NCBI RefSeq assembly: GCF_000382045.1
Contig: NZ_KB907450.1
Span: 758,204-822,203, forward strand
Source of the DNA: Variovorax atrisoli 110B
Lineage (GTDB): Bacteria; Pseudomonadota; Gammaproteobacteria; Burkholderiales; Burkholderiaceae_C
DNA length: 64,000 nt
Reading direction: 5' to 3'
The notes under the pieces are model-generated. The model was not told where the DNA came from, searched no databases, and worked only from the letters and a program-made list of their open reading frames with translations. A program made the position numbers and the translations under genes. Shown here one piece after another: positions 1-8,364 of this stretch. Every line of letters begins with the position of its first letter. Within the stretch, counting starts at the first letter, position 1.

Positions 1-1
1 C

Positions 2-955
2 CTCGGGCCGCTCGACCGTTTCATCTTCGGACGCTGGCTGCCGCAGTCGAGCCAGCAGGTGCACCTGGTGGGCGCGTCGATCGGCGCGTGGCGGCTGTCG
101 ACGGCCTGCCTGTCGGATCCCGACACCGCTTTCGAGCGCTTCGAGCACGACTACGTGCACCAGCAGTTCGAGGTGCCGCCCGGCCAGAAGAAGCTCAGCC
201 CGCACCAGCTCAGCGAGCGCTTCGCCGAGAGCCTCGAATCGTTCTACGGCGGGCGCATCGGCGAGGTGCTGAGCCATCCGCGCTATCGGCTTCACGTGGT
301 GACCTCGCGCGGCCGGCACATCCTCGGGCGCGAGGGCAGGGCGCGCACGCCCGTGGGCTACCTCGGGGCATTCGCCACCAACAGCCTGCACCGCAAGAGC
401 CTGGGCGCGTGGCTGGAGCGCTGCGTGTTCTCCACCCCCGGCGCGGCCCTGCCTTTCGCCACGCGCGACTTCCGCACGCGCCAGCACGCGTTGAGCGAGG
501 CCAACTTCAACATGGTGCTGCAGGCCTCGTGCTCGATCCCGTTCCTGCTGGCGGCGGTGCACGACATTCCCGGCGCGCCGCGCGGCGCCTACTGGGACGG
601 CGGCATCACCGACTACCACCTGCACCTGGACTACCAGCCGGCCGACGAGGGCATCGTGCTGTACCCGCACTTCCAGCAGGCGGTGGTGCCGGGCTGGCTC
701 GACAAGGGCCTGCGCTGGCGCCACAAGGCCAGCGGTTTTCTCGACCGGATGGTGGTGCTTGCGCCCGACCCCGAATGGGTTCGGTCACTGCCCAACGGCA
801 AGCTGCCCGACCGCAAGGACTTCATCCATTTCGCGAACGACGCGCAGGCGCGCATCACCGCATGGGGCCGCGCCACGCGCGAGGCGCGGCGGCTCTCCGA
901 CGAGTTCGAGGGCTGGCTTCAGCGCGACGGCGTGCCGGAGTTGCTGCCGCTCTGA
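2..955 (+). CDS. Patatin-like phospholipase family protein, 5' end outside the window
   Basis: The reading frame is open from the first bases, so the N-terminus is cut off by the window; 317 codons are visible. A lipase-type nucleophile elbow GASIG lies about 23 residues into the visible part. The patatin catalytic Asp motif DGG occurs in YWDGGITD near the middle, before a block of Tyr, His and Pro residues. The patatin family uses a Ser-Asp dyad to hydrolyse acyl esters of lipids. The GTG at 59 is only four codons before the GASIG motif, so it cannot be the true start; the glycine-rich oxyanion loop must lie upstream. The last 37 bases overlap the end of the convergent lipoprotein gene. The family call is firm; the substrate is unknown. 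Confidence 0.8.
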   Translation, partial: LGPLDRFIFGRWLPQSSQQVHLVGASIGAWRLSTACLSDPDTAFERFEHDYVHQQFEVPPGQKKLSPHQLSERFAESLESFYGGRIGEVLSHPRYRLHVVTSRGRHILGREGRARTPVGYLGAFATNSLHRKSLGAWLERCVFSTPGAALPFATRDFRTRQHALSEANFNMVLQASCSIPFLLAAVHDIPGAPRGAYWDGGITDYHLHLDYQPADEGIVLYPHFQQAVVPGWLDKGLRWRHKASGFLDRMVVLAPDPEWVRSLPNGKLPDRKDFIHFANDAQARITAWGRATREARRLSDEFEGWLQRDGVPELLPL

Positions 956-1275
956 CCCGGCAGCGCCAGGGGCGCGGCGCAGTCGAGGACGTTCACTTCC
1001 ACCGCATCGCCGACCTTGAGCCGGGCGTCGGCAGGCCATCGGCCGGTGCCTACCGAACGGCTGTGCACGCCTCCGTTGCGATAGCGCACGACGGCGTAGG
1101 GCGCCGCGGCACCACCGTCCGAGCCGCAATCGCGATCGGCCGTGGCGGCAAGGTCGCCCGCGCGCCCGACGCTGACGACCTCGGCAGCGCGCCAGCCGGC
1201 GGAGCGGTCGAAGGAATGCGCATCGAAGGCCGAGCAGCCGCTCAGCATCAGCGCTCCAAGAAGGAAGAGGCGCAT
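919..1275 (-). CDS. Small predicted lipoprotein of unknown function
   Basis: A 118-residue protein with a short lipoprotein signal peptide: MRLF, a hydrophobic core, then lipobox LSGC with Cys14. The mature part is small, with three further Cys or Gly-rich segments, and I recognise no family. Its ATG shares one base with the TGA of the upstream RidA-family gene (TGATG), so it is probably translated by coupling as the last gene of the efflux operon. The 3' end overlaps the patatin gene by 37 bases in convergent orientation. A periplasmic or envelope accessory role is inferred only from the signal and the operon position. Confidence 0.7.
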   Translation of the reverse strand: MRLFLLGALMLSGCSAFDAHSFDRSAGWRAAEVVSVGRAGDLAATADRDCGSDGGAAAPYAVVRYRNGGVHSRSVGTGRWPADARLKVGDAVEVNVLDCAAPLALPGQSGSNSGTPSR

Positions 1276-1655
1276 CACGGCGCCGGCCCCTTCACTGCGA
1301 TCGCGGCCGTCGCCTGGATCTCGACGCGGTACTCGGAGTCGATCAGTTTCGCTCCCACCGTGGCGCGCGCGGGAGTGTGTCCCGCCGGCACCCATTCGTC
1401 CCACACCGAGTTCATCGCGGCGTAGTCGCCCACGGTGCGCAGGTAGATCGTCACGCTGACCAGGTCCTGCTTGGTGGCACCCTGCGTGGCGAGCAGGCGG
1501 TCGATGTGATGGAGGATCTCGCGCGTCTGCCCGGTGATGTCGAGCGACGGGTTCTCGGCCACCTGGCCCGAGAGATACAGCAGGCGCGCAGTGCCGAGGT
1601 CGACGGTCACCATCTCGCTGAAGCGGGGTCCCATGTCGTGGCGGATGATGTTCAT
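1275..1655 (-). CDS. RidA/YjgF/YER057c/UK114 family protein
   Basis: A 126-residue cytosolic protein of typical RidA length. It contains the family core LYLSGQVAENPSLDI near residues 26-40, the central TKQDLVSVTIYL segment, and the C-terminal TPARATVGAKLIDSEYRVEI segment in which Arg97 matches the arginine that binds substrate carboxylates. Canonical RidA hydrolyses reactive enamine or imine intermediates released by PLP enzymes; more distant members vary in activity. The ATG overlaps the stop of the outer-membrane efflux gene by four bases (ATGA), so it is translationally coupled to the RND operon. That is an odd place for such a gene. Family assignment is strong; the link to efflux is inferred from position. 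Confidence 0.85.
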   Translation of the reverse strand: MNIIRHDMGPRFSEMVTVDLGTARLLYLSGQVAENPSLDITGQTREILHHIDRLLATQGATKQDLVSVTIYLRTVGDYAAMNSVWDEWVPAGHTPARATVGAKLIDSEYRVEIQATAAIAVKGPAP

Positions 1656-3196
1656 GGCGATGCGGAGGAATTGGAAGAAGACGTCGAAAGCGACGAAGAC
1701 GAGTCGACCGCAGCATGCGGCTGGTTCCACCAGCCGCCGCCCAGCGCCTGGAAGAGGGCGGCCGCGTCGGTCAGCCGCAGCGCGCGGGCCTGCACCAGGT
1801 TGAGCAGCGCCTGCTGCTGGGCCTGCTGGGCGATGCGCAGCGAGAGCGCGCTGGCGTCGCCCAGCCGTACTTGTGCCTGCGTGCGCGCCAGGCTCTGCGA
1901 CGCGGCGCGCTCGGCCTTCACCGCTGCCTGCAGCGCGCGGGTGTCGGCGTCGATGGCTTCGAGCGTGTTCGCCACGTCCTGGAAGGCGGCGAGCACCGTT
2001 GCGCGGTACTGCCCGGCCGCCTGGTCGAACGATGCGCGGGCGGCGGCCTCGCGGTGTTTCAGCGCGCCGCCGTCGAAGATGGGCTGCGTCACGCTCGCGG
2101 CGACCGTCCAGAAGAGCGAGGACGACTTGAACAGATCCGCCAGCCGGTAGGCCGAGGAGCCGTACGAGTTCACGCCCAGCGTCACGTTGGGCAGGCGCGC
2201 GGCCACCGCCACGCCGATGGCCGCGCTCGCCGACTTCAGCTGCGCCTCGGCCGCACGCACGTCCGGCCGATGCTCGACGAGGCTGGAGGGCAGGGTCAGC
2301 GGCAGCTCCGTCGGCGGTTGGAGCGCGTCGAGATCGAAGCGCGCCTCCACGCCCTGGCTCGGGAAGCGGCCGGCCAGCGTGGCCAGCAGGTTGCGCTGCT
2401 GCGCCAGCTGCCGGTCGAGCGGCGGCAGCGTCGCTTCGGTGGCGGCCAGCGCGGCCTCCTGCGCATCGACGTCGGCCGGCGCTGCCTGGCCCAGCGCCAG
2501 CTGCCTGCGATAGGCCTGCAGCACTTCCTTCTGGCCCGCGATGATCTTCAGCGTGGCGGCCTGCTGCGCGCGCAGCGAGGCTTCGGTGATCGCGGCGGTC
2601 ACCACGTTGCTGCTGAGCGAGAGCTTTGCGGCCACGCTCTGGAACTGCTGCAGCTCGGTGTTGGCCTGCGCGCCTTCCACCTGCCTGCGGGTGGCGCCGA
2701 ACACGTCGGGCGTGTACGACACCGTCACCTGCGCCGTGTGCAGCGTGTAGAGGCTCGCGTTGGACGACACCGGGCTCGCCACCGCGCTGGCCACGCGCTG
2801 CCGCGTCGGCGAGTAGCCCAGCGCCACGCTCGGCCAGAAGGCGGCGCGGTCGGCGGCTTCGTTCTCCTGCGCGGCGTGCAGGGCGGCATCGGCGGCCTCG
2901 ATGGTCGGGTTGCCGGCGAGGCTCTGGGTGACCAGCGCGTTCAGCGGCTCGCTGCGGAAGGCCTGCCACCACTGGGCAGGCACGTCCACATCGATCGACA
3001 GGTGCGCGAGCGGCACGCCCTCGGCGGCCTGGCTCGTGGGTGGCGCAGGCGTGTATCGCTCGGGCAGGTTCAGCTGCGGGCGCGCGTAGTCAGGACCGAC
3101 CGCGCAGCCCGCCAGCAGCATCGCCGCGATGCCGGCAGTGATGCCGGCCGTAATACCAGCCGGGACGGGCGCCGCCAGGTTCGTCTTCTTCTTCAT
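1652..3196 (-). CDS. RND efflux outer-membrane factor, NodT/OprM-type lipoprotein
   Basis: A 514-residue outer-membrane factor. It begins with a Lys-rich n-region, a hydrophobic stretch made of short AGIT repeats, and lipobox LAGC with Cys31, followed by the GPDYARP motif typical of OprM/NodT proteins. The rest is the two-fold repeated alpha-helical hairpin pattern of TolC-type channels, with LVEHRPDVRAAEAQL and the closing ALGGGWWNQ motifs. It should form the trimeric outer-membrane duct for the pump encoded upstream. It lies 12 bases after the pump gene and overlaps the RidA start by four bases. The DNA near 3120-3160 holds short tandem repeats that encode the AGIT units and could slip in length between strains. 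Confidence 0.92.
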   Translation of the reverse strand: MKKKTNLAAPVPAGITAGITAGIAAMLLAGCAVGPDYARPQLNLPERYTPAPPTSQAAEGVPLAHLSIDVDVPAQWWQAFRSEPLNALVTQSLAGNPTIEAADAALHAAQENEAADRAAFWPSVALGYSPTRQRVASAVASPVSSNASLYTLHTAQVTVSYTPDVFGATRRQVEGAQANTELQQFQSVAAKLSLSSNVVTAAITEASLRAQQAATLKIIAGQKEVLQAYRRQLALGQAAPADVDAQEAALAATEATLPPLDRQLAQQRNLLATLAGRFPSQGVEARFDLDALQPPTELPLTLPSSLVEHRPDVRAAEAQLKSASAAIGVAVAARLPNVTLGVNSYGSSAYRLADLFKSSSLFWTVAASVTQPIFDGGALKHREAAARASFDQAAGQYRATVLAAFQDVANTLEAIDADTRALQAAVKAERAASQSLARTQAQVRLGDASALSLRIAQQAQQQALLNLVQARALRLTDAAALFQALGGGWWNQPHAAVDSSSSLSTSSSNSSASP

Positions 3197-3208
3197 TTCT
3201 CTGTTCTC

Positions 3209-6200
3209 CTACCGGTCGCGCCGCGAGCGCGTGCCCCAGCCCTTGCGTTCGAACAGGCGTTCCATCGCGAAGTAGAGCGTGGGCAGGATGAAGAGCGTCA
3301 GCAGCGTCGACACGACCAGCCCGCCGACGACCACGGTCGCCAGGCCGCGCTGCACGTCGGTGCCCACGCCGGTGGCCAGGGCGGCGGGCAGCATGCCCAC
3401 CGAGGCCACCGTGGCCGTCATCAGCACCGGCCGCAGCCGCTCGGTCGCGCCTTCGAGCACCGAGGCCTGCAGCGCCAGGCCTTCGCCGCGCACGCGGCGG
3501 AAGTTGGCGACCATGATGATCCCGTTCTGTATCGATACGCCGAAGAGCGCGATGAAGCCCACGGCAGTGGCCACGTTGAGCGTTTCGCCCGCGACGTGCA
3601 CCGCGATCAGCCCGCCCAGCGTCGCCATCGGCACCACGCCCAGGATCAGCGCCACCTGCCGGATCTTTCCGAACTGGAAGAACAGCAGCACGGCCATGAT
3701 GCTCACCACGATGGCCAGCGACACGCCCAGCCGCGCCTGCGCGCGCTGCTGGTTCTCGAACTGGCCGGCCCATTGCAGGCGGGTCTTCGTGGGGTCGAGC
3801 TTCACTTCCTTCGCGATGCGATCGCGTGCCTCGTCGAGGTAGGAGGCCAGGTCGCGGTCTCGGTTGTCCACGCGCACCGTGATCTGGCGCTCGTTCATCT
3901 CGTGCGAGATCGTGCTTTCGCCGGTCTGCAGCCGGATGTCGGCCACCTGCGCCAGCGGCACCTTGGCGCCGCTGGAGCTGTTGAGCAGCAGCGAGCCGAT
4001 GGCTTCGGTGTTGCCCTTGGCGCTCTTCGGCATCTTCACCGACACGTTGTAGGTGCGGTTGCCCGAATAGACGGTGATGACGGGCGCGCCGCCGATGCCG
4101 GTCTGGATCAGGTTGGCCACGTCGTTAGCGTTCACGCCGAAGCGCGCCGCCGCCTCGCGGTTGAGCTCGATCACCACCTGCGGGATCGGCGGCTCCTGGA
4201 ACAGCGACGCCGAGGCGGTGCCGCGCACCGTCTGGAGCAGGTCGACGATCTGGTTGCCGATGCGCCGGCTTTCCTTCAGGTCGTCGCCGTAGATACGCAG
4301 CACCAGCGGACTGTGCGCGCCGCCCACGGCGTCGTTCACGCCGTCGATGATCGGCTGGCTGATGCCCACGTCGAAGCCCGGCATGCGCGCGAAGCGCTCG
4401 GTCAGCGTGCGCACGAAGTCGGCCTTCTTCACGCCGGCCGGCCATTCGCCATAGGGCTTGAGGCCCACGGGCACCTCCATGTGCGAGGGCGTCCACGGAT
4501 CGGTGCCGTCGTCGTTGCGGCCGAGCTGCGTCACCACGTAGGAGACCTCGGGGTACTCCAGCAGCACGTGCCGCAGCTCGGTGGCCATCTCGCTGGCCTT
4601 GTCCAGCGACAGGCCCGAGGGCAGCTGGACCTGCAGCCACAGGGCGCCTTCGTCGATGTCGGGCAGGAACTCGCGCCCGGCCGTGGCGCCCAGCACCACC
4701 ACCGCGGCCAGCGCCGCCACGCTCAGGCCGTAGGCGATGGCCGGCAGCTCCAGCAGCCGCGCCAGTACCCGGCGATAGGCGCCCGTCAGCCATACCAGCG
4801 GCTTGTTGACGAAGGGCTTGCTCGGCTTGCGCAGCGCCACGTAGGCCAGGCTCGGAATGAGCGTCAACGCGCAGAGCAGGGCGCCCACCAGCGCGTAGCC
4901 GACCGTGAAGGCCATCGGCTTGAAGAGCTTGCCCTCGGCGCGCTCGAAGGCGAAGAGCGGAAAGTAGGCCGTGATGATGATCAGCGTGGCGAAGAAGATC
5001 GGCCCCGACACATGGCTCACCGTCTCGAGGATGTTGCCCTCGGTGAGCGTGGCATGCGGCTCTTCTTCGCGGCGTCGCAGGATGGCCTCCATCACCACGA
5101 TGGCACCGTCCACGATGATGCCGAAGTCGATCGCGCCCAGCGAGAACAGGTTGGCCGGCATGCGGGTGAAGTGCATCACGATGAACACCGTCACCAGCGA
5201 CATCGGAATGGCAACCGCCGCCACCACCGCGCTGCGCGGGCTGCCCAGGAAGAGGATGAGCACGAAGCACACCAGCGCCATGCCTTCGAGCACGGTGTGC
5301 GTCACCTTGTCCACGGTGAGCTTCACCAGGTCGTCGCGGTCGATGTAGGGCACGATCTTCACGCCCATGGGCGCGAGCTCGGCCTGCAGTTCGTCGATCT
5401 TCCCGTGCACGCCCTCCAGCACGCGCGATGGGTTCTCGTACTTGAGCATCAGCACGATGCCCTCGATGGTGTCCGGGTTGGTGTCCTTGCCGAGGATGCC
5501 GCCGCGCTCCTGGTGCCCGAACTGCAGCCGCCCGAGATCGCGCACCAGCACCGGCGAGCCGCTGCTCTGCGCCACCACCACCGTGCCCAGGTCGTCCAGC
5601 GTGCGGATCTGGCCGATGCCGCGCACCACGTAGCTCTGGTCGCCGCGCGCGATGCGGCCGCCGCCGGCGTTGGCGCTGTTGTTGTTGATGGCCGTGACCA
5701 CGTCGTTGAGCACCAGACCGTATTTCTGCAGACGCGCCGGGTCCAGCTCCAGCTGGAACTCGCGGGTGAAGCCGCCGAAGTTGTTGATGTCGACCACGCC
5801 GGCCACCTGCTTGAGCGCCGGAATCACCTTCCAGCGCTGCAGCTCCGACAGCTCCATCAGGTTCTTGGTGTCCGACTCCAGCGTGTAGCGGTAGATCTCG
5901 CCTGCCGGCCCCGCCACCGGCCCCAGGCCGGGCTGCGCGCCGGAGGGCAGGCTGACCTGGCCGATGCGCTCGGTCACGCGCTGGCGGGCGAAGTAGTCGT
6001 CGGTGCCGTCCTTGAAGGTCAGCGTGATCAGCGAGAGACCGAAGGTGCTGCTGGATCGGATCCACGCCAGCCCGGGCGTGTTGCTCAGCGCGCGCTCCAG
6101 CGGCGTGGTGATCTGCTGCTCGATCTCCTCGGCGGCCAGGCCGTTGACCTGCGTGGTCACCTGCACGTTGACGTCGCCGAGGTCGGGGTAGGCCTCGACC

Positions 6201-6304
6201 GTCATCTGCGTCCACGACCACGCGCCGAAGAGCACCAGCGCCACCGACATCGCCCAGGCCAGGTGCCTGCGGCGGAAGAACTGGGTGATGATGAGGTTAA
6301 TCAT
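3209..6304 (-). CDS. Heavy-metal-type (CzcA/CusA family) RND efflux pump
   Basis: A 1031-residue inner-membrane RND transporter of normal length. The N-terminal membrane helix is followed by VEAYPDLGDVNVQVTTQ, the hallmark start of HME-RND pumps. In transmembrane helix 4 the motif DFGIIVDGAIVVME carries Asp393, Asp399 and Glu406, with the same spacing as the proton-relay residues of CzcA (Asp402, Asp408, Glu415). The DFG form resembles the divalent-cation group more than the copper/silver group, whose motif differs; the metal is nevertheless uncertain. The protein should exchange protons for substrate and work with the adaptor and outer-membrane factor on either side. The adaptor stop and the pump ATG overlap by eight bases. 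Confidence 0.92.
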   Translation of the reverse strand: MINLIITQFFRRRHLAWAMSVALVLFGAWSWTQMTVEAYPDLGDVNVQVTTQVNGLAAEEIEQQITTPLERALSNTPGLAWIRSSSTFGLSLITLTFKDGTDDYFARQRVTERIGQVSLPSGAQPGLGPVAGPAGEIYRYTLESDTKNLMELSELQRWKVIPALKQVAGVVDINNFGGFTREFQLELDPARLQKYGLVLNDVVTAINNNSANAGGGRIARGDQSYVVRGIGQIRTLDDLGTVVVAQSSGSPVLVRDLGRLQFGHQERGGILGKDTNPDTIEGIVLMLKYENPSRVLEGVHGKIDELQAELAPMGVKIVPYIDRDDLVKLTVDKVTHTVLEGMALVCFVLILFLGSPRSAVVAAVAIPMSLVTVFIVMHFTRMPANLFSLGAIDFGIIVDGAIVVMEAILRRREEEPHATLTEGNILETVSHVSGPIFFATLIIITAYFPLFAFERAEGKLFKPMAFTVGYALVGALLCALTLIPSLAYVALRKPSKPFVNKPLVWLTGAYRRVLARLLELPAIAYGLSVAALAAVVVLGATAGREFLPDIDEGALWLQVQLPSGLSLDKASEMATELRHVLLEYPEVSYVVTQLGRNDDGTDPWTPSHMEVPVGLKPYGEWPAGVKKADFVRTLTERFARMPGFDVGISQPIIDGVNDAVGGAHSPLVLRIYGDDLKESRRIGNQIVDLLQTVRGTASASLFQEPPIPQVVIELNREAAARFGVNANDVANLIQTGIGGAPVITVYSGNRTYNVSVKMPKSAKGNTEAIGSLLLNSSSGAKVPLAQVADIRLQTGESTISHEMNERQITVRVDNRDRDLASYLDEARDRIAKEVKLDPTKTRLQWAGQFENQQRAQARLGVSLAIVVSIMAVLLFFQFGKIRQVALILGVVPMATLGGLIAVHVAGETLNVATAVGFIALFGVSIQNGIIMVANFRRVRGEGLALQASVLEGATERLRPVLMTATVASVGMLPAALATGVGTDVQRGLATVVVGGLVVSTLLTLFILPTLYFAMERLFERKGWGTRSRRDR

Positions 6305-7460
6305 TCAGCAGCACACCACCACGCACCACCACGCGCTCGCCCGCGGCCAGGCCGCTGCGGATGCGGACCTTGTCGCCGTCCTCCCGGCCCAGTTCCACCG
6401 TGCGGCGCACGAAGGTCCAGGGCTCGGCCTCGACGAAGACGCTCACGCTGTCGTTGTTCATCAGCAGCGCCGAGGCCGGCACCTGCGGCTGCGCGCCCTG
6501 CGGCACGCCCAGCACGGCCGTCGCGTACATGTTGGGCTTGAAGATGCCTTCGGGGTTGGCGAACACGATGCGGGCGCGGGCGCGGCGCGTGTCTGCGTCG
6601 AGCACCGCGCTCACGAAGGCGACCTTGCCGCTGAAGCTGCGGCCCGGGTAGGCGGCCAGCGTGACCACCACGTTCTGCCCGGGCGCGACCGTGCCCACGA
6701 CGCTCTCGGGCACGTTGACCGTGACCCAGACCGAATCCAGGTTCGACACCGTCATCAGCGCCGCGTTGGCGTCGTTCAGGTTCGAACCGGCCGCCGCGTT
6801 CAGCGCCGTGACCGTGCCGGAGGCGGGCGCGACGATCTTCAGCACCTGCCCGGCCTGGCCAGCCTGGGTGCCGCTGCCGTCCGCGCCCAGGCTGCGCAGG
6901 CGCGCCTCGCTGCGGCGCAGTTCGGCCGTCTGCTGGGCGACGGCACTCTGGGCCGCCTCCACGTCCTTGGCGGCGTTGGAGCCGGCCTCGTTCACGCCGC
7001 GCGCACGCACCAGCGCACGCTGCGCGAGGTCGAGCGCGTCGCGGGCCTTCTGGGCATCGGCCACGGCCTGCGCGAGGTCGGGCGAGCTCATGGTGGCGAG
7101 CACCTGGCCGCGCTTGACGGTATCGCCCAGGCGCACCTTGAGCTCGAGCAGCCGGCCGGTCAGCGGCGGCAGGATGTTGACGGTGCTCGCCGGGTTGGCT
7201 TCCACCGTGGCGGGCAGGCTCACCTCGTGCGGCAGCGTGTCCTGGCCGACGGTGGCGACCAGCAGCCGGTCGCGCAGCGGAGAGCCGGCGGGCACGCTCA
7301 GGCGGTTGCCCTGGCGCACCAGCATCGGGGCGGGGGCGGCGGCCACCGTGGTGGCTGCATGGGCGGCGCCGTCGAAGGAGTCGACGCACAGGGCCGCGCA
7401 GGTCATCACGCCGAAGACGATGCGCGCGGGGGTTATCTGGTAGAGGGATTTCTTCTTCAT
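6297..7460 (-). CDS. RND efflux periplasmic adaptor (membrane fusion protein)
   Basis: A 387-residue membrane fusion protein and the first gene of the efflux operon. I chose the ATG that gives MKKKSLYQ, because it starts a normal signal sequence ending near the AHA segment; an upstream in-frame start would add 76 Arg/Pro-rich residues that do not look real. Recognisable parts in order are the lipoyl-like half (TVNILPPLTGRLLELKVRLG), a helical hairpin rich in Ala, Gln and Arg, the second lipoyl half (IVAPASGTVTAL), then beta-barrel and membrane-proximal domains. It should bridge the pump and the outer-membrane channel. The promoter probably lies in the 184-base gap shared with the divergent regulator gene. 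Confidence 0.9.
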   Translation of the reverse strand: MKKKSLYQITPARIVFGVMTCAALCVDSFDGAAHAATTVAAAPAPMLVRQGNRLSVPAGSPLRDRLLVATVGQDTLPHEVSLPATVEANPASTVNILPPLTGRLLELKVRLGDTVKRGQVLATMSSPDLAQAVADAQKARDALDLAQRALVRARGVNEAGSNAAKDVEAAQSAVAQQTAELRRSEARLRSLGADGSGTQAGQAGQVLKIVAPASGTVTALNAAAGSNLNDANAALMTVSNLDSVWVTVNVPESVVGTVAPGQNVVVTLAAYPGRSFSGKVAFVSAVLDADTRRARARIVFANPEGIFKPNMYATAVLGVPQGAQPQVPASALLMNNDSVSVFVEAEPWTFVRRTVELGREDGDKVRIRSGLAAGERVVVRGGVLLND

Positions 7461-7561
7461 CGCGATCCGGGGTGTCGCGGGACGGGCGCGCCGTGCACGG
7501 GACGCCTTCCCATGCCCTCGATCCGCTCCCGTCTCCTGCCGGAGAGCGTAGGAAAAGGCGC

Positions 7562-7599
7562 CTGAAGAAGCTCCCAAGAAATCCTGAAGTTCTCTTAAG
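7562..7599. promoter_or_regulatory. Four phased half-sites in the divergent regulator/efflux promoter region
   Basis: On the plus strand the hexamers CTGAAG (7562), CCCAAG (7573), CTGAAG (7584) and CTTAAG (7594) recur with start-to-start spacings of 11, 11 and 10 bases, that is, on one face of the helix. Read on the minus strand they are CTTnnG repeats. This is the usual architecture for dimers of OmpR-family regulators, similar in form to PmrA-type boxes. The array sits 46 bases before the regulator ATG and about 100 bases before the adaptor ATG, so it could control both operons. Binding by the neighbouring regulator is inferred. Confidence 0.5.
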
Positions 7600-7644
7600 G
7601 ATCCGGACCGGTGGCCCGGTGGCCGTTGGTCAGGAAGGCACGGC

Positions 7645-8364
7645 ATGATCCGCGCCATGAGAATTCTGCTGATCGAAGACGACCGCAAGGCCGCCCGGCT
7701 GCTGGCCCGGGGCCTGCAGGAGGAGGGCTTCGTGGTCGACGTGGTCCATACCGCGGAGGAGGGCGACGAGGAGGCGTTCGTCGTCGCCTACGACCTGATC
7801 GTGCTCGACTGGATGCTGCCCGGGAAGGACGGCCTCACCCTGTGCCGCGACCTGCGCCAGCGCGGCTGCAAGACCCCCGTGCTCATGCTGACCGCCCGGG
7901 ACGCGCTCAGCGACCGGGTGGCCGGCCTGAACACCGGCGCCGACGACTACCTGACCAAGCCCTTCGCCTTCGACGAGCTGCTGGCCCGCGTGCGCGCGCT
8001 GCTGCGCCGCTCCGAGCTGGTGCGCCCGGTGGTTCTCGCACTGGCCGACCTGAGCCTCGACCCCGTGAGCCAGCGCGTGCTGCGCGGCGGCATGGTGCTG
8101 GAGCTGACCCACAAGGAGTTCGCGATCCTGCAGATCCTGCTGCGCCACGCCGGCGAGGTCGTCAGCCGCTCGCGCCTGGCCGAGCAGGTGTGGAAGGACG
8201 ACCTGATCTCCATCGACAACCTGATCGACGTTCACATCAGCAACCTGCGCCGCAAGGTCGATGCGCCGCCGTGCGTGCCGTTGATCCACACGGTGCGCGG
8301 ACGCGGCTTCAGGCTGGCGCTGGCCGAGGACGCCAACGGCGGCGGAATCGTCGCTCATGATTAG
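7645..8364 (+). CDS. OmpR-family two-component response regulator
   Basis: A 239-residue protein with an N-terminal receiver domain (acidic pocket EDD at 11-13, phospho-acceptor Asp55 in VLDWMLPG, conserved Lys in TKPFAFDELLARVRALLRR) and a C-terminal winged-helix domain (LTHKEFAILQILLRHAGEVVS, then DVHISNLRRKVD and HTVRGRGFRL). The start at 7645 is supported by AGGAAGG six bases upstream; a second ATG four codons later is possible. It lies back to back with the RND efflux operon and overlaps the kinase gene by eight bases. The expected role is metal- or stress-responsive control of the efflux genes, as for CzcR/CusR-type systems; the signal is not known. Confidence 0.93.
   Translation: MIRAMRILLIEDDRKAARLLARGLQEEGFVVDVVHTAEEGDEEAFVVAYDLIVLDWMLPGKDGLTLCRDLRQRGCKTPVLMLTARDALSDRVAGLNTGADDYLTKPFAFDELLARVRALLRRSELVRPVVLALADLSLDPVSQRVLRGGMVLELTHKEFAILQILLRHAGEVVSRSRLAEQVWKDDLISIDNLIDVHISNLRRKVDAPPCVPLIHTVRGRGFRLALAEDANGGGIVAHD

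Noticed and set aside
1715..6541. A very long plus-strand open frame opposite the efflux genes
   Set aside because: It is antisense to three well-supported efflux genes and rich in His, Arg and Gln without domain patterns. In GC-rich DNA such long shadow frames are expected.
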